Shown here piece by piece: positions 35,814 through 46,250 of a DNA stretch of 64,000 nt (position 1 is its first letter; each line of letters starts with the position of its first letter). A program made the position numbers and the translations under genes. The stretch is from Lepas anatifera (Eukaryota > Arthropoda > Thecostraca > Lepadidae), in contig JAOTON010001680.1 of NCBI GenBank assembly GCA_034440635.1, forward strand, positions 1,678,001 through 1,742,000, given 5' to 3'. Below the pieces are notes generated by a model. It saw only the letters and a program-made list of their open reading frames with translations, was not told the DNA's origin and made no database searches.

Positions 35814-37304
35814 CTATCTGCTTCCGTAGGTCCTTTCACACCTCTCCATTACCTCGTGTACATTGGCGATGCGCTCGTTCAGTATTCTGATGCTCTTCTC
35901 TGGCAGCGTCGGCAGGTAGTGTGACATCTCGGGGTGCATCTGTCGGAAGGTGTGTCGCAGCAGCTGGCCGACGTTCCCATCGCCGCGAAGTCGCCGAACC
36001 ATCTCAACAGTGCCGCGGCGGAACACACAGGTGGCATCCAGCATGGTGCGGTGGTAGCCTTCGTACTTGTCCAGCAGCCGGTATCCGTGCAGCAGACCTG
36101 ACTCGTTGTCCAGGAACAGCAGCAAGCCTGTGGCCGGGTCACGTGCCAAATTGTGCGCCGGCGCCTCCATCATGGAGGGGTTCCACTGCTGGTTGTAGAG
36201 GTTGTTGACCACGCGGTCCAGGTTGGCTGTCAAGTAATCGAAGACGACGAGGTCGGACCACTGCGCCAGTTCCACCAGCGCCGCCTTGTCAGTGTCCAGC
36301 GACATGCCACGCAGTGTCAGATCAGTGGGATGAAGTCGTCTCTCGGAGCGCCGCAGCGGCTCGGGAACGTACGCCGGCTCCAGGTTCTCCTGGAAGCGGG
36401 TGAGAACGACAGGTCGGTCAGCAGCCCACTCGGCCAGACTGAGCTGGGAGCGCACGGCCGACCACTGCCAGTCTGCTGGTCTCACCAACATCAGAGACGT
36501 CGGCGCTACATTGCGGATGCCCAGCAGCCTGCTCAAAAAGAAGCTAAAGATCTCGCCCTGGATCTGGTCAAAGTTCTGCCGGTACCGACAACAGGAGCGG
36601 GTGCCGTTCTCGAAGGTGATGAGCCGGTTCTGCATCCTGCCGCACCCCTCCTCCACTTTGATAAGCGCCGAATGCCGACAGAAGTCGCGCCACTCCTCAA
36701 TGGAGCGCTCGCTAAAGCCAGCAGGTATTGCCGCCTCAACCGCCTCACTCCAGAAAATACCACTCGTCAGACTGTCAGGATCTTCTTCCTCTTCACTCTC
36801 ATCCTCACTCACGCTACTGCTGCTGTCTTCAGCATGGTGCGTTTCGACGGAAACCTCTTCCCTGACCTCTTCGACAGCTACAAGCACCTCAACCCCGACT
36901 GGAACCGATACGTTCTGCGCTTCTGAGACATCCTTCACCACAGCATCCGCGCCCGGCGGTGGCTGCAGTGACAGCTCCTCTTCATCAGACACGTCGATCA
37001 CGGCCACCCTCTCCATGTCGGGCATGGCCGGACGCCGAGGTGCTGCCTGTGCTGGAAGTCTGCGAACCAACATCTCCGCTCGGTCGCCATCGCCGACGCG
37101 TACTGACTGATGCTGCACACCAGCGTGAGGCGGAAGAGGTCGAGCCACCTTGGCGGTGCCGTGCAGGGGCGGCAGGACATATAGCGGCACTAAAACGCCG
37201 ACCACGATGCCGAGCACAAACGCTACACCAGCTGTGATCACACAGAGCGCCTTGGAAGTGCGGGACGCCGCCGCTCTCCCTCCCAACAGCTCCACTTTAC
37301 CCAT
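35814..37304 (-). CDS. fj: Four-jointed (Fj/FJX1) Golgi Ser/Thr kinase, complete single exon
   Basis: The 496-residue frame encodes a type II membrane protein of the Four-jointed/FJX1 family. In flies and vertebrates these Golgi kinases phosphorylate cadherin domains of Fat and Dachsous, controlling planar cell polarity and Hippo-dependent growth. Seen in the sequence: a short cytoplasmic tail, one hydrophobic anchor (about 19-45), and a Pro-rich then acidic linker (about 50-177, with a Ser/Glu run at 161-175). The luminal kinase-like domain spans about 180-492. Family hallmarks are the CCRYRQNFDQIQGE stretch (238-251), DYLTANLDRVVNN (356-368, the catalytic-loop equivalent) and FLDNESGLLHGYR (397-409). 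The DNE triplet (399-401) is required for activity in Drosophila Fj. Potential N-glycosylation sites are N131 and N233. The start is supported by an in-frame TGA seven codons upstream (37326-37328) and by G at -3 and +4. Length is between human FJX1 and fly Fj. No introns are needed, as in FJX1. No frame break is visible. Confidence 0.93.
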   Translation of the reverse strand: MGKVELLGGRAAASRTSKALCVITAGVAFVLGIVVGVLVPLYVLPPLHGTAKVARPLPPHAGVQHQSVRVGDGDRAEMLVRRLPAQAAPRRPAMPDMERVAVIDVSDEEELSLQPPPGADAVVKDVSEAQNVSVPVGVEVLVAVEEVREEVSVETHHAEDSSSSVSEDESEEEEDPDSLTSGIFWSEAVEAAIPAGFSERSIEEWRDFCRHSALIKVEEGCGRMQNRLITFENGTRSCCRYRQNFDQIQGEIFSFFLSRLLGIRNVAPTSLMLVRPADWQWSAVRSQLSLAEWAADRPVVLTRFQENLEPAYVPEPLRRSERRLHPTDLTLRGMSLDTDKAALVELAQWSDLVVFDYLTANLDRVVNNLYNQQWNPSMMEAPAHNLARDPATGLLLFLDNESGLLHGYRLLDKYEGYHRTMLDATCVFRRGTVEMVRRLRGDGNVGQLLRHTFRQMHPEMSHYLPTLPEKSIRILNERIANVHEVMERCERTYGSR

Positions 37305-37640
37305 GACGGGTATGATATATGATGATCAATGAGAAATACCACAGCACGACCGTCCGTCGGCAGAAGAGGGAAGGGACGTGCGCTCCCCCCACAGTGTCCT
37401 CAGCGCGACTGAGTGCGTCGCTGCTCCGCACGGAGACCAGATGGGAAGGCCGCTGCGGCCGGTGGGCGGAGCTTACCGAGGCAGCGGCGCGGCGGCTCAG
37501 AGATACTGCAGAGCCACACAGGATCAGGAAGAGTCAAACACTCGGAGATGGAAGGTCACAGCGCCTGGTGTTCGCTGATTGTGAGACATGTCGCAGTGAT
37601 CTGCCGCTGAGGTGCCGTCACTGGCTATGAACTCAGTACA
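37305..37640 (-). promoter_or_regulatory. fj: GC-rich 5' flank of four-jointed (putative 5' UTR/promoter)
   Basis: This stretch directly upstream of the fj start codon is clearly richer in G, C and CpG than the AT-rich DNA beyond 37640. It holds only short frames with no recognisable domain. I infer it contains the fj 5' UTR and proximal promoter because it lies immediately 5' of the gene. No TATA box or initiator could be assigned with confidence. Confidence 0.4.
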
Positions 37641-38042
37641 TTGGCATGCGTGAAAGAATTCTGGCAGGAGACAGGTGACGGCTGCAGCCTAATTCCATTA
37701 CATCGGGGAACGGCTTCTCAGCAGCTGTGACAAATGACATTAGCTATGCGACTCTGCGGTGGGAAAGTGCCGGTCTGCTGGAACGGAGGGCGGAAGCTGA
37801 AACCACGAGCGGACGTGTGTCACACAAGCTTCCAGCTTCGTCAGACCGACATCTGCAATGCAGATGACCATAGATAGAGAATGCGTAGTCATCATCCCAC
37901 GTTGGTTTGGTTTAGGAAGCAAATAATTCATTCATGGCATCAAAGAATGGCCCACACGTAGCACTATCAAATAATTGTTTACGTTATCATGTCATTCTTA
38001 TTTAGTGTTATAATTCATAGGTTTTTAGAGTCCAAGAAAGCT
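37641..38042. other. Unassigned upstream DNA beyond the four-jointed 5' flank
   Basis: It is AT-richer than the adjacent GC-rich flank. It has no frame longer than 63 codons and no repeats. Distal fj regulatory sequence could lie here, but nothing in the sequence shows it. Confidence 0.3.
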
Positions 38043-38046
38043 TTAA

Positions 38047-38475
38047 AGGGAATAGACAACGTTATCGAAATTCTAGAAAGGACAGTTTGCGGACAAAATA
38101 GGTCTGAAAATCAGGGACACACTTCTTCAACCAGCAATCACTCAGAGCAAAAATATCGCCTCTTGTCTTACTTTGCTGGGTTGACCCAAGAATCGCGTGT
38201 AATCACGAATCTGGCAGCTTGCAGCGGCTTGCGACAATGTAAGACTGCGTGGCCATGTCATTTGTTAACATTCATCACGTGACATGCGCCGCCAGATGGA
38301 AATCTTTCATGGTTTGAAATAATGTAGAAAGCCTCCTTACCTTCAACTTTGAAGCGGGGGCAATTTTATACAGAGAGCTTTGGGTGAAATTGAATAAGCC
38401 AACAATGGTTTCTCGACATGCTCTACAAATCTGCTATCTCAGTTCAAAACCGATTATAAAAGCGGGACACTCCCT
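38047..38475. mobile_element. TTAA-flanked MITE, divergent member
   Basis: AGGGAATAGACAACG follows TTAA (38043-38046) and GCGGGACACTCCCT precedes TTAA (38476-38479). Its right arm (TTTCTCGACATGCTCTAC) matches the right arm of 25964-26595. It is 429 bp with no coding potential. Confidence 0.78.
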
Positions 38476-38479
38476 TTAA

Positions 38480-40091
38480 CAGCCGACCCCGTCTTGTATG
38501 TGAAGGGATTGCAGAAGTCAGCTGTGCAGATCGTGCATCGTGCATATGACTGCCATTGTTGTGGTGATCGCGTTCCAGAACTGCCTAACCAGGTTTTAGA
38601 ATTAACCCTACGAGATTGCGTGGTGGGAATTGTCTTAAAATGACTTAGCCGTTGGCTCCCTCCTATGTACTGGACTTTGTTAGCCTGTATTTGAGCTTTA
38701 GAGATCAAGTGCTGCTTCGGGATGTCTGGCTAAAATCCCTAGCAATCTTGCTTCAGAAAGGACCGTATCTTCTCATCAGGACACCCCAGCTTCCTTACTC
38801 TGAGGTTCGGGGAGCTGAAAAATTTTACTTTGTGTTCTCCCGACATCTTTCTGGGATTTCCAGGGTAAGGCTTGCTGGCTATGACGTCTCAGACCCGGTC
38901 AAACTTCTTGAATTTCCAAAATTCAAGATAATGATTCTTCCTGAGATTACACTTGCTTGGAATAGTGACTGCGATCCTGAGTAGCGCCTGACATTTTAAA
39001 TATCACAACTCTAAATATCGAAACCTCTCAACATTTAGCGACATAAAATAGCCTTTAAATGATTTCATGTGGATACTGTGGTTAAAACAAGAAAATTATT
39101 AAATCAAAATGCGAAACAGCATAAGCAAGGAAGTTGCACTCAAAAGTGCAGTGCTATTTGCATCAATAAGCCATCCGATATCAGACAGACCAAGTTACTC
39201 TGAAAGTTATCACTGAAAAACGATATCAGTTACAGGCGGCTCGAAATACATAGCAAAATGCGTGTCTTACGCATGTTATAATTGGATAGATAGAATTTAT
39301 CGGTCTGAAGAACAAGGTAAGAAGCCCGATGACAAAGCTGATAGGGCTGCGCTGTGTTCCATGATTCTGTCCAGTTTTTCTGGCGGGCCCGCCGTGACCA
39401 GACCGGTTCCAGCCGCTCCACGAGACCAGCGATAACCACTCTTGGTCTGTGCCTCATCGCTGCCACTACTGGTGACCTTAACGCGCGCAGTAGAGGGGCC
39501 CTAAATGGCCCCTCTTCCATATTTTTTCAAAGGTAGCCGGAAAACTTTTCACGGCAGAAGTACGTTTAAACGAAAAATTTAAAATTATTCATGACCGTGT
39601 CGGCTGGTAATATGATTTAAAAAATAGGAAAAATGTCTTCCTTATATGCGTTCAAAGTCAGGCCCATATTTTGAAATTGCCTCATTCGTGCTGAATCACG
39701 TGTTTATTTGCATTTTAGGCTGAGTAGTGACGTAATAACGTCATATAATCGAGGTTTCATTCAAAGAAAGTGGGACACTCCCTTTAACAGACGGTCAAGG
39801 TCAAAGGTCACAGCTTAAGGTCATTCCACCATTTTTAATTTCATCGACTCCAGTGCCTCCGGGTCATCATCATATTTGGGGTTTTAAGGCGTATCGATAT
39901 TGTATGTCATACGACGCCCAATAAAACATATATGTACGGGCCACAACAGGTCAGGTAGCAAAAAACCAGGTGGTTGCGTCCTAAAAAGTACAAAACATTT
40001 AATATATTTAGGGAAACGCCAGATGCCAACAATGTTCGTATCACATCACATTCCTAGGTCGGGGAATAAATCACATTTCAGTCGATGCTTT
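38480..40091. other. Unassigned DNA with one isolated TTAA-element end
   Basis: GAAAGTGGGACACTCCCTTTAA at about 39766-39787 is the right end of another TTAA element. The left end was not found. A GC-rich stretch at 39380-39510 resembles the ends of the AGGTCA-rich family only weakly. The 110-codon frame at 38652-38984 has no domain. Confidence 0.4.
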
Positions 40092-40950
40092 TTAACAATG
40101 CAGGATCTTGGAGAGCGCAACAACTGGGAGCTGTCCAAGAACATATTCTAATGAGGGTGATCCGCCCAGATTTCGCATTCTTTCAATCTCGTAGTCTGAG
40201 CAATCCACCAGAACATGCCGCACACTAAGCAGGTGGGCGCATCGCGAGCACTCGGGTGGCCCGCTTCTGCCCAAGCAGAAAGGATGGGTGTCGTGGGTGT
40301 GGCCAATTAGCGGCCGAGAAAGGAAGACCCTCTTTTTCCTAGACCCCGCACTACTTGACTGTCACATCCCTACCTTGGGTTTAAAACCTGAAAGTTTTAC
40401 ACATCTGGGATCCTCGTCCCATGTCTGTTGCCAATCATTCATAATATGCTCCTTAACCAGAGCGTATAGAAAAGAAATGGAACACGAAGGCCGAATGGAG
40501 CAAAGCGTTCTCCCGCAGTCTTCACAGATCTGCTCGCTAATTGCCACGTATGTCACGGCGATCTGAAACTTACACCATATCGACAGCCTTACCCTTCCCT
40601 CAGGCTGTGCAACTTCTGTCTTATGCGGGTCAAGAGATACTATGATGACGCGTTATGAGAATAAAAAACTCCAATGCCTGCAAGGAAGAAAGTGAATAGG
40701 TAAAAATGGTGTACTCTGCCGCCCTCAGTTTAGACACTTGGTCCTAAGAACGACAAATAACGTACAGTTTTGAGAGAAGCACAGCTGCTTCGTGCAGCAG
40801 TCTAAAGCCCTTCTCAACATCGTTACTAACAAGTGGACACCCAGCGCCATTGCCACTTTTTGAGACGTCCGTAAAGAAGCAAACGTGATTTCCGAAAGAC
40901 TCGGAGCAGTAGTTAATAAATAACTGGCACGTCGCTTCAAGGGGTACATT
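40092..40950 (-). pseudogene. RNase H and C-terminal zinc-knuckle tail of a non-LTR retrotransposon, relic
   Basis: On the minus strand near 40890-40830 the frame reads CFFTDVSKSGNGAGC, a decayed ribonuclease H start (normally YTDGSK...GxG). At 40556-40362 it continues with HIMNDWQQTWDEDPRCVKL. From about 40310 it reads IGHTHDTHPFCLG then PPECSRCAHLLSVRHVLVDC, the CxxC...HxxxxC tail typical of Jockey/I/R1-type elements. Frames are broken by stops. The RT domain is not present next to it. The 10966-11950 relic has an RT but no RNase H in view, so the two are not obviously one element. Confidence 0.75.
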
Positions 40951-41039
40951 TGTGCTTAGTTCGAGTAGGTCTGTGCTTGTGTTAACTGCCCCAGTGCTTC
41001 CTGTCAGATGACGTCAGTCCAGTTTGTAGTATATCATGT

Positions 41040-41445
41040 TATGACGTCATAAATAAGGTTAATCAATGTTAAGGTCAAAGTCACAGGTCAAATGTCAAGG
41101 TCAAGGCTTTCGTTCCCGCCCGACGGTGGCTATACATAGTTAAACTTATATTGTAGGGTAAGAGCGAGCGAGATTGCATAGGTACTTAAGCTTTGTGGAA
41201 TATCATCCCCATCATATGATATCGTCTCCCAGATGCTACCGCTGACACAAACACGAACCATGAGCTTACGTGCTTTCAGGAAATATTGTATGGGACCTTT
41301 CCTCTGTGAACCTGCTTTAAGTTATTCCGGACTTTTGCACATAATCGCGTATATTTCTCAACAGATCCTCAGCACCTCTTAAGATATGACCTTAAGACCT
41401 CGTTTGGTCTGAGGGTACTGACTTAGGTCATGATAGCTTAGTAAT
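41040..41445. repeat. AGGTCA-rich relic
   Basis: AAGGTCAAAGTCACAGGTCAA near 41070, AAGGTCAAGGC near 41098 and further TGACCT/GGTCA words near 41385-41435 suggest an eroded relative of the element at 27451-28435. Borders are not resolved. Confidence 0.35.
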
Positions 41446-41524
41446 GATATCAATCACCATGGCCCTTACGAACCCCCAAAACTGGAGTTTTTCTAAGAAT
41501 TTTGACTTTTGCACATCTCAAGCA

Positions 41525-41675
41525 GCGCTGCATTAAAGGGGAGGGGGCTGGGGTGTCGAACCCCCCCCATGTTATAGTGTCTATGGTAAATGCATAGCCG
41601 GAGGCTGTTCCGAGGCAAAACCGAGGGAGGCTCAAGCCCCTTAGCCCCCCGAATGAAGTCCTGTGTACAACACTG
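41525..41675. mobile_element. Short hAT-type MITE, copy 4 (ends eroded)
   Basis: The ATGCATAGCCGGAGGCTGTT and GAGGCAAAACCGAGG blocks match the copies at 8498, 9417 and 14415. Neither end keeps a clear CAGTGGCGG motif. Confidence 0.6.
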
Positions 41676-42159
41676 GTCTCAAGAAAGGCCTAACAGGGAA
41701 CTTTCCCCCTCTTCCAGTGCGCGTATCAGACACCTCTCCAGTGTGGGTGTTAAATCAGAAGAGCCGGGGGTCCGCTGTTTAAACCTGCTACTCTACTACT
41801 CTCAGGCTCTCGAAATGGTAGCAGGGTAGCAATAACGTTTTTTTGTAACTAATAAGTAGCGGAATGGTGTGCAGTGGGCTCAAAATAATTCAAAAGAGAT
41901 ACACCTACCGGCAGCCCTGTTAAGGGGGCCACTACTGCCCAAAAATAGGAAATGGATATTAAGATAAATATTTTCTCCACCAGAAAAACAACAGGTAATT
42001 GCATAAATGTTTTTTAGTGATTTCAGTTGCATATCATAGCAATAACCACTAGTCTCGGATGTAATATTACATACAAGCAATAAGTTCTCCTTGAAGTCTA
42101 CCTAGAAGAACCATGAAAAGTCATTTATAGGTGGCGGTTTAGTACTGATTCGTAATAAA

Positions 42160-42492
42160 CAGGTGGTAGCGGAGCAGCGGAGTAGCGGGTAGCGGTTTCG
42201 AAATTTTGAGAAGTAGCTTTGGGCACGGTGACGTAGTAGTTAGCGAGCTAGCTTTTCACTGAGCCTACCCGGGCTCAAGGCCCGGAGGATTCCTGAGCAA
42301 GGATCAATATGCTCCCAAGAAACCCTTCCAACAGGGAAAGAGTTTGCGACGTCATATGCTTATAATCCAAGCAGTTGGTGTGTCGATAAGCTTAAAGTAA
42401 CGCTAGTGCCGGTAGCAGTTTTCAAGCAGTAAATGTAACGGAAGTCGCGATAACAGTTTCAAAAATTTTGGTAGCGGTGCCCACCTCTGTGT
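42160..42492. repeat. GTAGCGG-rich low-complexity flank of a possible hAT end
   Basis: Irregular GTAGC/GTAGCGG words on both sides of the family B SINE end at CACCGCTACC-type sequence whose complement starts CAGAGGTGGGCACC, a common form of hAT terminus. The opposite end could not be found, so the assignment is tentative. Confidence 0.35.
42225..42395 (+). mobile_element. tRNA-derived SINE, family B, full-length-like copy
   Basis: It starts GGGCACGGTGACGTAGTAG. A box B-like GGGCTCAAGGCCC lies near 42270, followed by the family body (CCCTTCCAACAGGGAAAGAG, GCGACGTCATATGC, GCAGTTGGTGTGTCG). It matches the 1480-1657 copy in reverse orientation. It sits in a GTAGCGG-rich stretch (42160-42480) that may be a decayed hAT element ending in CCCACCTCTG at about 42490. 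Confidence 0.75.
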
Positions 42493-43048
42493 CGAGTACT
42501 CTAACAAGGAGACTGCAGCTGAATACAGGTCAGAACCGCCAAACATTGCAGTCCACTCCAGCCTCGGACACCACACTTCACCGAGACTTCAATTCGTCAC
42601 AAGACAAGAACACCAGAGTGCTGTCAGCCACAATAACCACCGCGGGGTCCTCGCCATCTTCGCCAATACACTCCCTCCCTCCCAAAGAGTTCAACAGCCA
42701 TGTAGAGTCACCAAAAGTGGAAGTAGTCGTTAGGAAGCCGCCGGGACCTCATCCCAAAATGGTACATACATACTTTTTTTGGTCAAATAACTTTTGAGGC
42801 TACTACATAGTAATAGTTTAGGATGGAATGACACTAACGGCAAAATGGTGAAAGTCAGATTAGCTTTTCACATACCTCGGCGCTAATTCTTTGCAATATT
42901 TGGGACGGAAAACTTCTATTCCCCAAGGGTCTAATGTGCTTACAAACCTCAGCTCCTTGGCTTGAAGGTTTTTCCTTTTTTGTCCTCTAGATCAATGCAA
43001 TACAGCGAGATATCGGGACAAACTCAGGGATGTAACTTTGTACAACAC

Positions 43049-43497
43049 GCCACCTCCGTGGCGCACCTGGTAAAGGCGCCATGCTTGGGTGTGGAAGGCC
43101 CCCTGGATCAAGGCTGACCTGTGGCAGCCTATCCCGCGGCCACCTCCCACCAAGGAGATAGTGGTTCACTGGGGAGTTCGCGCCGCAGCAGTGGAATCAA
43201 CGTCGTGACAGTCGGCGTCCCTGTTTGTGGGTGCACGGCCCTGATTGGCCTTTAAATTGATCCACCGGTCCGGTCTCTCGCTTGCAGCCCTCATGTAAAG
43301 GCTCACCCTGCGCCGGGCACTGCAGCTTGGAGAGCCTGAAGCAGCCTATGACCCGCAGCATGCGGTGCCGCTGTCCTGTAAGGGTGCCGGAAAATGGAAA
43401 CTTCCGCTCTGTAAGTTGTGTGAGTGCGTTGTATGAATGAGACTAGTTACTAATACCAAACTTTTCCCGGGCAAGGGAACGCAAAAATATTGAAAGC
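43049..43497 (+). mobile_element. tRNA-derived SINE, family A, with 15-bp TSD
   Basis: It reads CCGTGGCGCACCTGG (box A-like), GGATCAAGGC (box B), then the same body and tail as 16181-16649. The tail ends GGGAACGCAAAAATATTGAA. The flanks AACTTTGTACAACAC (43034-43048) and AACTTTGAACAACAC (43498-43512) differ at one base, giving the target duplication. The length of 449 bp is unusually long for a simple tRNA SINE. Confidence 0.92.
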
Positions 43498-43512
43498 AAC
43501 TTTGAACAACAC

Positions 43513-45571
43513 ACTGGGGATGCAAAGTTTGTGAAGAAGCACGTTACAGGGTTTTTGGAGGGAAATAATGCCATACACGGGCAAGTTAACAAACAAATAT
43601 GTTAACACCATCATAGTTGGGGTTTGGGGGCGCACCGACATCATGGCCAAGCAAAGTATGTCAAATTAGAATTAAAATATGCCAAGTGTCCAAACCGTAA
43701 ATACCATCTTGGGTTCATAGTATTTAGTCTTTTAACGTGCCTTAGTGCGCAACATGCTGTTGAGGTGGTGACTAAAATCTAGGTAAGATGGGGTAATAAT
43801 AAATGCGCCGAAAATGGTATCTATATCCGTACCAACACTGAGAAATTTTCACAATGCCTATACGAATGCAGCCCTGATATTGGGGTTCACAAGAGCACAA
43901 CCAACGCTAAACAAGGACAAAACCCAGTTCGTGCAAAGCAAAAAGTATTTAAGGCATTGTTTTAAAACGAACATTAGTCGTCTTCTCATAATGATATGAA
44001 CACGCAACTAAGCCAGTACAAGCGTAGCAACGCTGTCCCGTATGATCAAAGCCGGCAGTAGGACAGCCTTGCTAATACATTGGCAAGATGGTCGTATCCA
44101 GGGTACTTTAACTACGGGTACAACCAAGTTTCCTACTAAATATAGTCCTCCCATGATGACGTCACCGCCCTTTCCTACTAAGTTATAGGAGATTCTACTA
44201 AGTTTTTGGAAGGATCAGCTGAAACATACCAAGTTTGGGCGTATTTGGTACCAATCTAGTATAAATCGAAATCAACTTGTTTCACCCATTTGACAGTAAC
44301 CTTGATCTCAACGGCGAGCAGCGTATTTTACGTAAATCTAATGAAAAATTATAACACTTCAAAGAATTTGTTGAAAGGGCATGCATTTATTTGATCAACT
44401 CAGGCCTACCTAATAGCCGAGAGAAATAAATTTACCTTCGCTCAAGAGATCACCGGTGTTTAGTGTCTTCTGCTGCAGGTACCACCAACAGCCAATCAAA
44501 GGTCAGAAATCAACAGCCAATCAAAATCGAGATTAGTCTTACTGCAAACAGCTGTTAGTGCTGAACATGTCCTTATTTTGACACGCTCTGGAAAATTTCT
44601 AAAAATAATATTCTTCACTGGAGTTTTTGCAAAACGTCTGATGGTTTCACAAATAAAAATCTTTTAGCTTTCTGTTCAACCATATAAGTTTTGTTGATAC
44701 AGTTCTAAAACAGGTTATTTAGAGCTTCGAAAAGTGCAATTTCTCCAATGCCCTGCATAGTAACTGTAGTGCCTCTCCAGCCATGATGACGTAATGCTGC
44801 CAAACAACTTGAACGGGGTCTGGTCGTATCCTTACAAATTCCGTACACATTTTTACCTGATATTACTTTGTCGTGGAAGCACCGGAAGAGTAAGATGCAC
44901 GTGCGCTACTGCATTTTTCATTCGTGACGTGATCAAACTCCAGCCCCCTCCAACAGCCAGCGCAGACGACCGGATGTGACGTCACACCTCGTAGCATATA
45001 ACATGGGAAAATTAAATGATTAAATATCCAAATTTTTGCAAGAAAAGGCTCAGAATCCAAAGTTAAATGCATATTTATTGCATTTGGCATAAATTTGATT
45101 GTTATGTACTCCACAAATTCGTAGGCGGGTAGTGCCGTTAGCAGCAGTTTGACGCGCGGCCCAATGGTGAAGGAATTCCTCCACGCCCGTGTGACGTCAC
45201 GTGGGCGTGAAGGAATCCTCTTGAACGTACCTTTAAGTAAAGGTATCTTGATCAAACTCCTCCCTCAGTAAGACACAGACCACGCGGAGTGTACGCCGGA
45301 CGGTGTTAGTGCAGTTAGCCGATTGTGGCGGAAAAGTTTCTTTGGTTAGCGTATAGCCTATTTAGGCATATTCTGGACCAATCTTTTTCAGTGTCAGTGT
45401 CCTATGACATTGGGAGCAGGCAATCGCTAAAGTGGTGTGAACTTGGAAACGGATTGGACTTGCAAGGTAAGCAGCTGCATTGGAATGCGAAATGTCCAAT
45501 TAGGTACATACCTACGTGTTTCGAAACTTCTTCCATTGCATACAAATGGCTTTATGGGTGTAGCCAGGGAT
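43513..45571. other. Unassigned DNA with a TTAA-type edge near 45225-45240
   Basis: The 130-codon minus frame (45255-44863) has no known domain. Its start overlaps AGGATTCCTTCACGCC-type sequence with inverted partner GAAGGAATTCCTCC near 45170, hinting at another short element. Two CCAATCA-type words lie near 44490-44525. No gene is supported. Confidence 0.35.
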
Positions 45572-45579
45572 TCTCAGGC

Positions 45580-45967
45580 CAGTGGCGGATCCAGGGGGGG
45601 GCAAAAAGGCAATTGCCCCCAAACGGAAAAGCTCGGGGCAAAACTATGTTTTTGCCCCCCCCCAAAGCGATCGATCTCCTTTTCCCCCGACTCCTTTTTA
45701 GCTTGTAAACAAGATTTTGGTGCTTCAACTCTCAACTTCAAACAGAATTAGTGAAGTTCAGTGTAAATATTGGGGCTTGGATAGGAACAAAAGTATCTTG
45801 AGTCCATATTTTCACGCCGTGGCGTTTTTTTTTTTTGCTTTTCGTCTGCAGTTCACAAAATCCTACCGAAAAGGCATATTTTAACGCAATTTTGCACTGC
45901 GCGACGTTTTTTTTGTTTTTTTACTTTGGTTTGCCCCTCCCAAACCCTCCGGCTAGATCCGCCACTG
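45580..45967. mobile_element. hAT-type MITE (388 bp), perfect 8-bp TSD
   Basis: Ends are CAGTGGCGGATCCAGGG and GGCTAGATCCGCCACTG. TCTCAGGC is duplicated exactly at 45572-45579 and 45968-45975. It is same-strand collinear with 21384-21772. Confidence 0.93.
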
Positions 45968-45984
45968 TCTCAGGCATATGGAAC

Positions 45985-46250
45985 CAGTGGCGGATCTGGC
46001 CGGTAGGTTTAGGGGGGCAACCAAAGTCAAAAAAAAAAATAACCCGGTAAAATATTTGGCCACAAGATGTTTGCTTTTGCTATTCAAGGATCATTCACTC
46101 AAAAATGGTTTTTGATATCCAAGAGGAGCTAGGTCCAATGCTTGCACTGAAGTTGACTGGTTCTGTTTGAGGTTGAATGGTTCAGTTAAAGCACCAAAAC
46201 CTTGCTTATAGACTTAAGGAGCAGGAGCCGGGGAAAAATAGTTTTGGAAT
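45985..46250. mobile_element. hAT-type MITE, truncated, opposite orientation to the preceding copy
   Basis: It starts CAGTGGCGGATCTGGCCGG only 17 bp after the previous copy and reads the family from its right end, through AACCAAAGTC, the TTGACTGGTTCTGTTTGAG region and GCACCAAAACCTTGCTTATA. It stops before the G/C-run left end. The truncation removes the second terminus, so no TSD can be checked. Confidence 0.8.

Noticed and set aside
36400..37110. Long plus-strand frames (236 and 257 codons) across 36153-37110
   Set aside because: They are antisense shadows of the four-jointed coding sequence, with GC-rich third positions keeping stops rare.
40600..42000. Continuous RT-RNase H element joining the 40-kb relic to flanking DNA
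   Set aside because: I could not find RT motifs next to it on the minus strand, and the sequence beyond 40960 is unrelated repeat debris.
44863..45255. 130-codon minus-strand gene
   Set aside because: No domain, and it overlaps inverted AGGATTCCTTCACG-type words and a TTAA edge that suggest a repeat.
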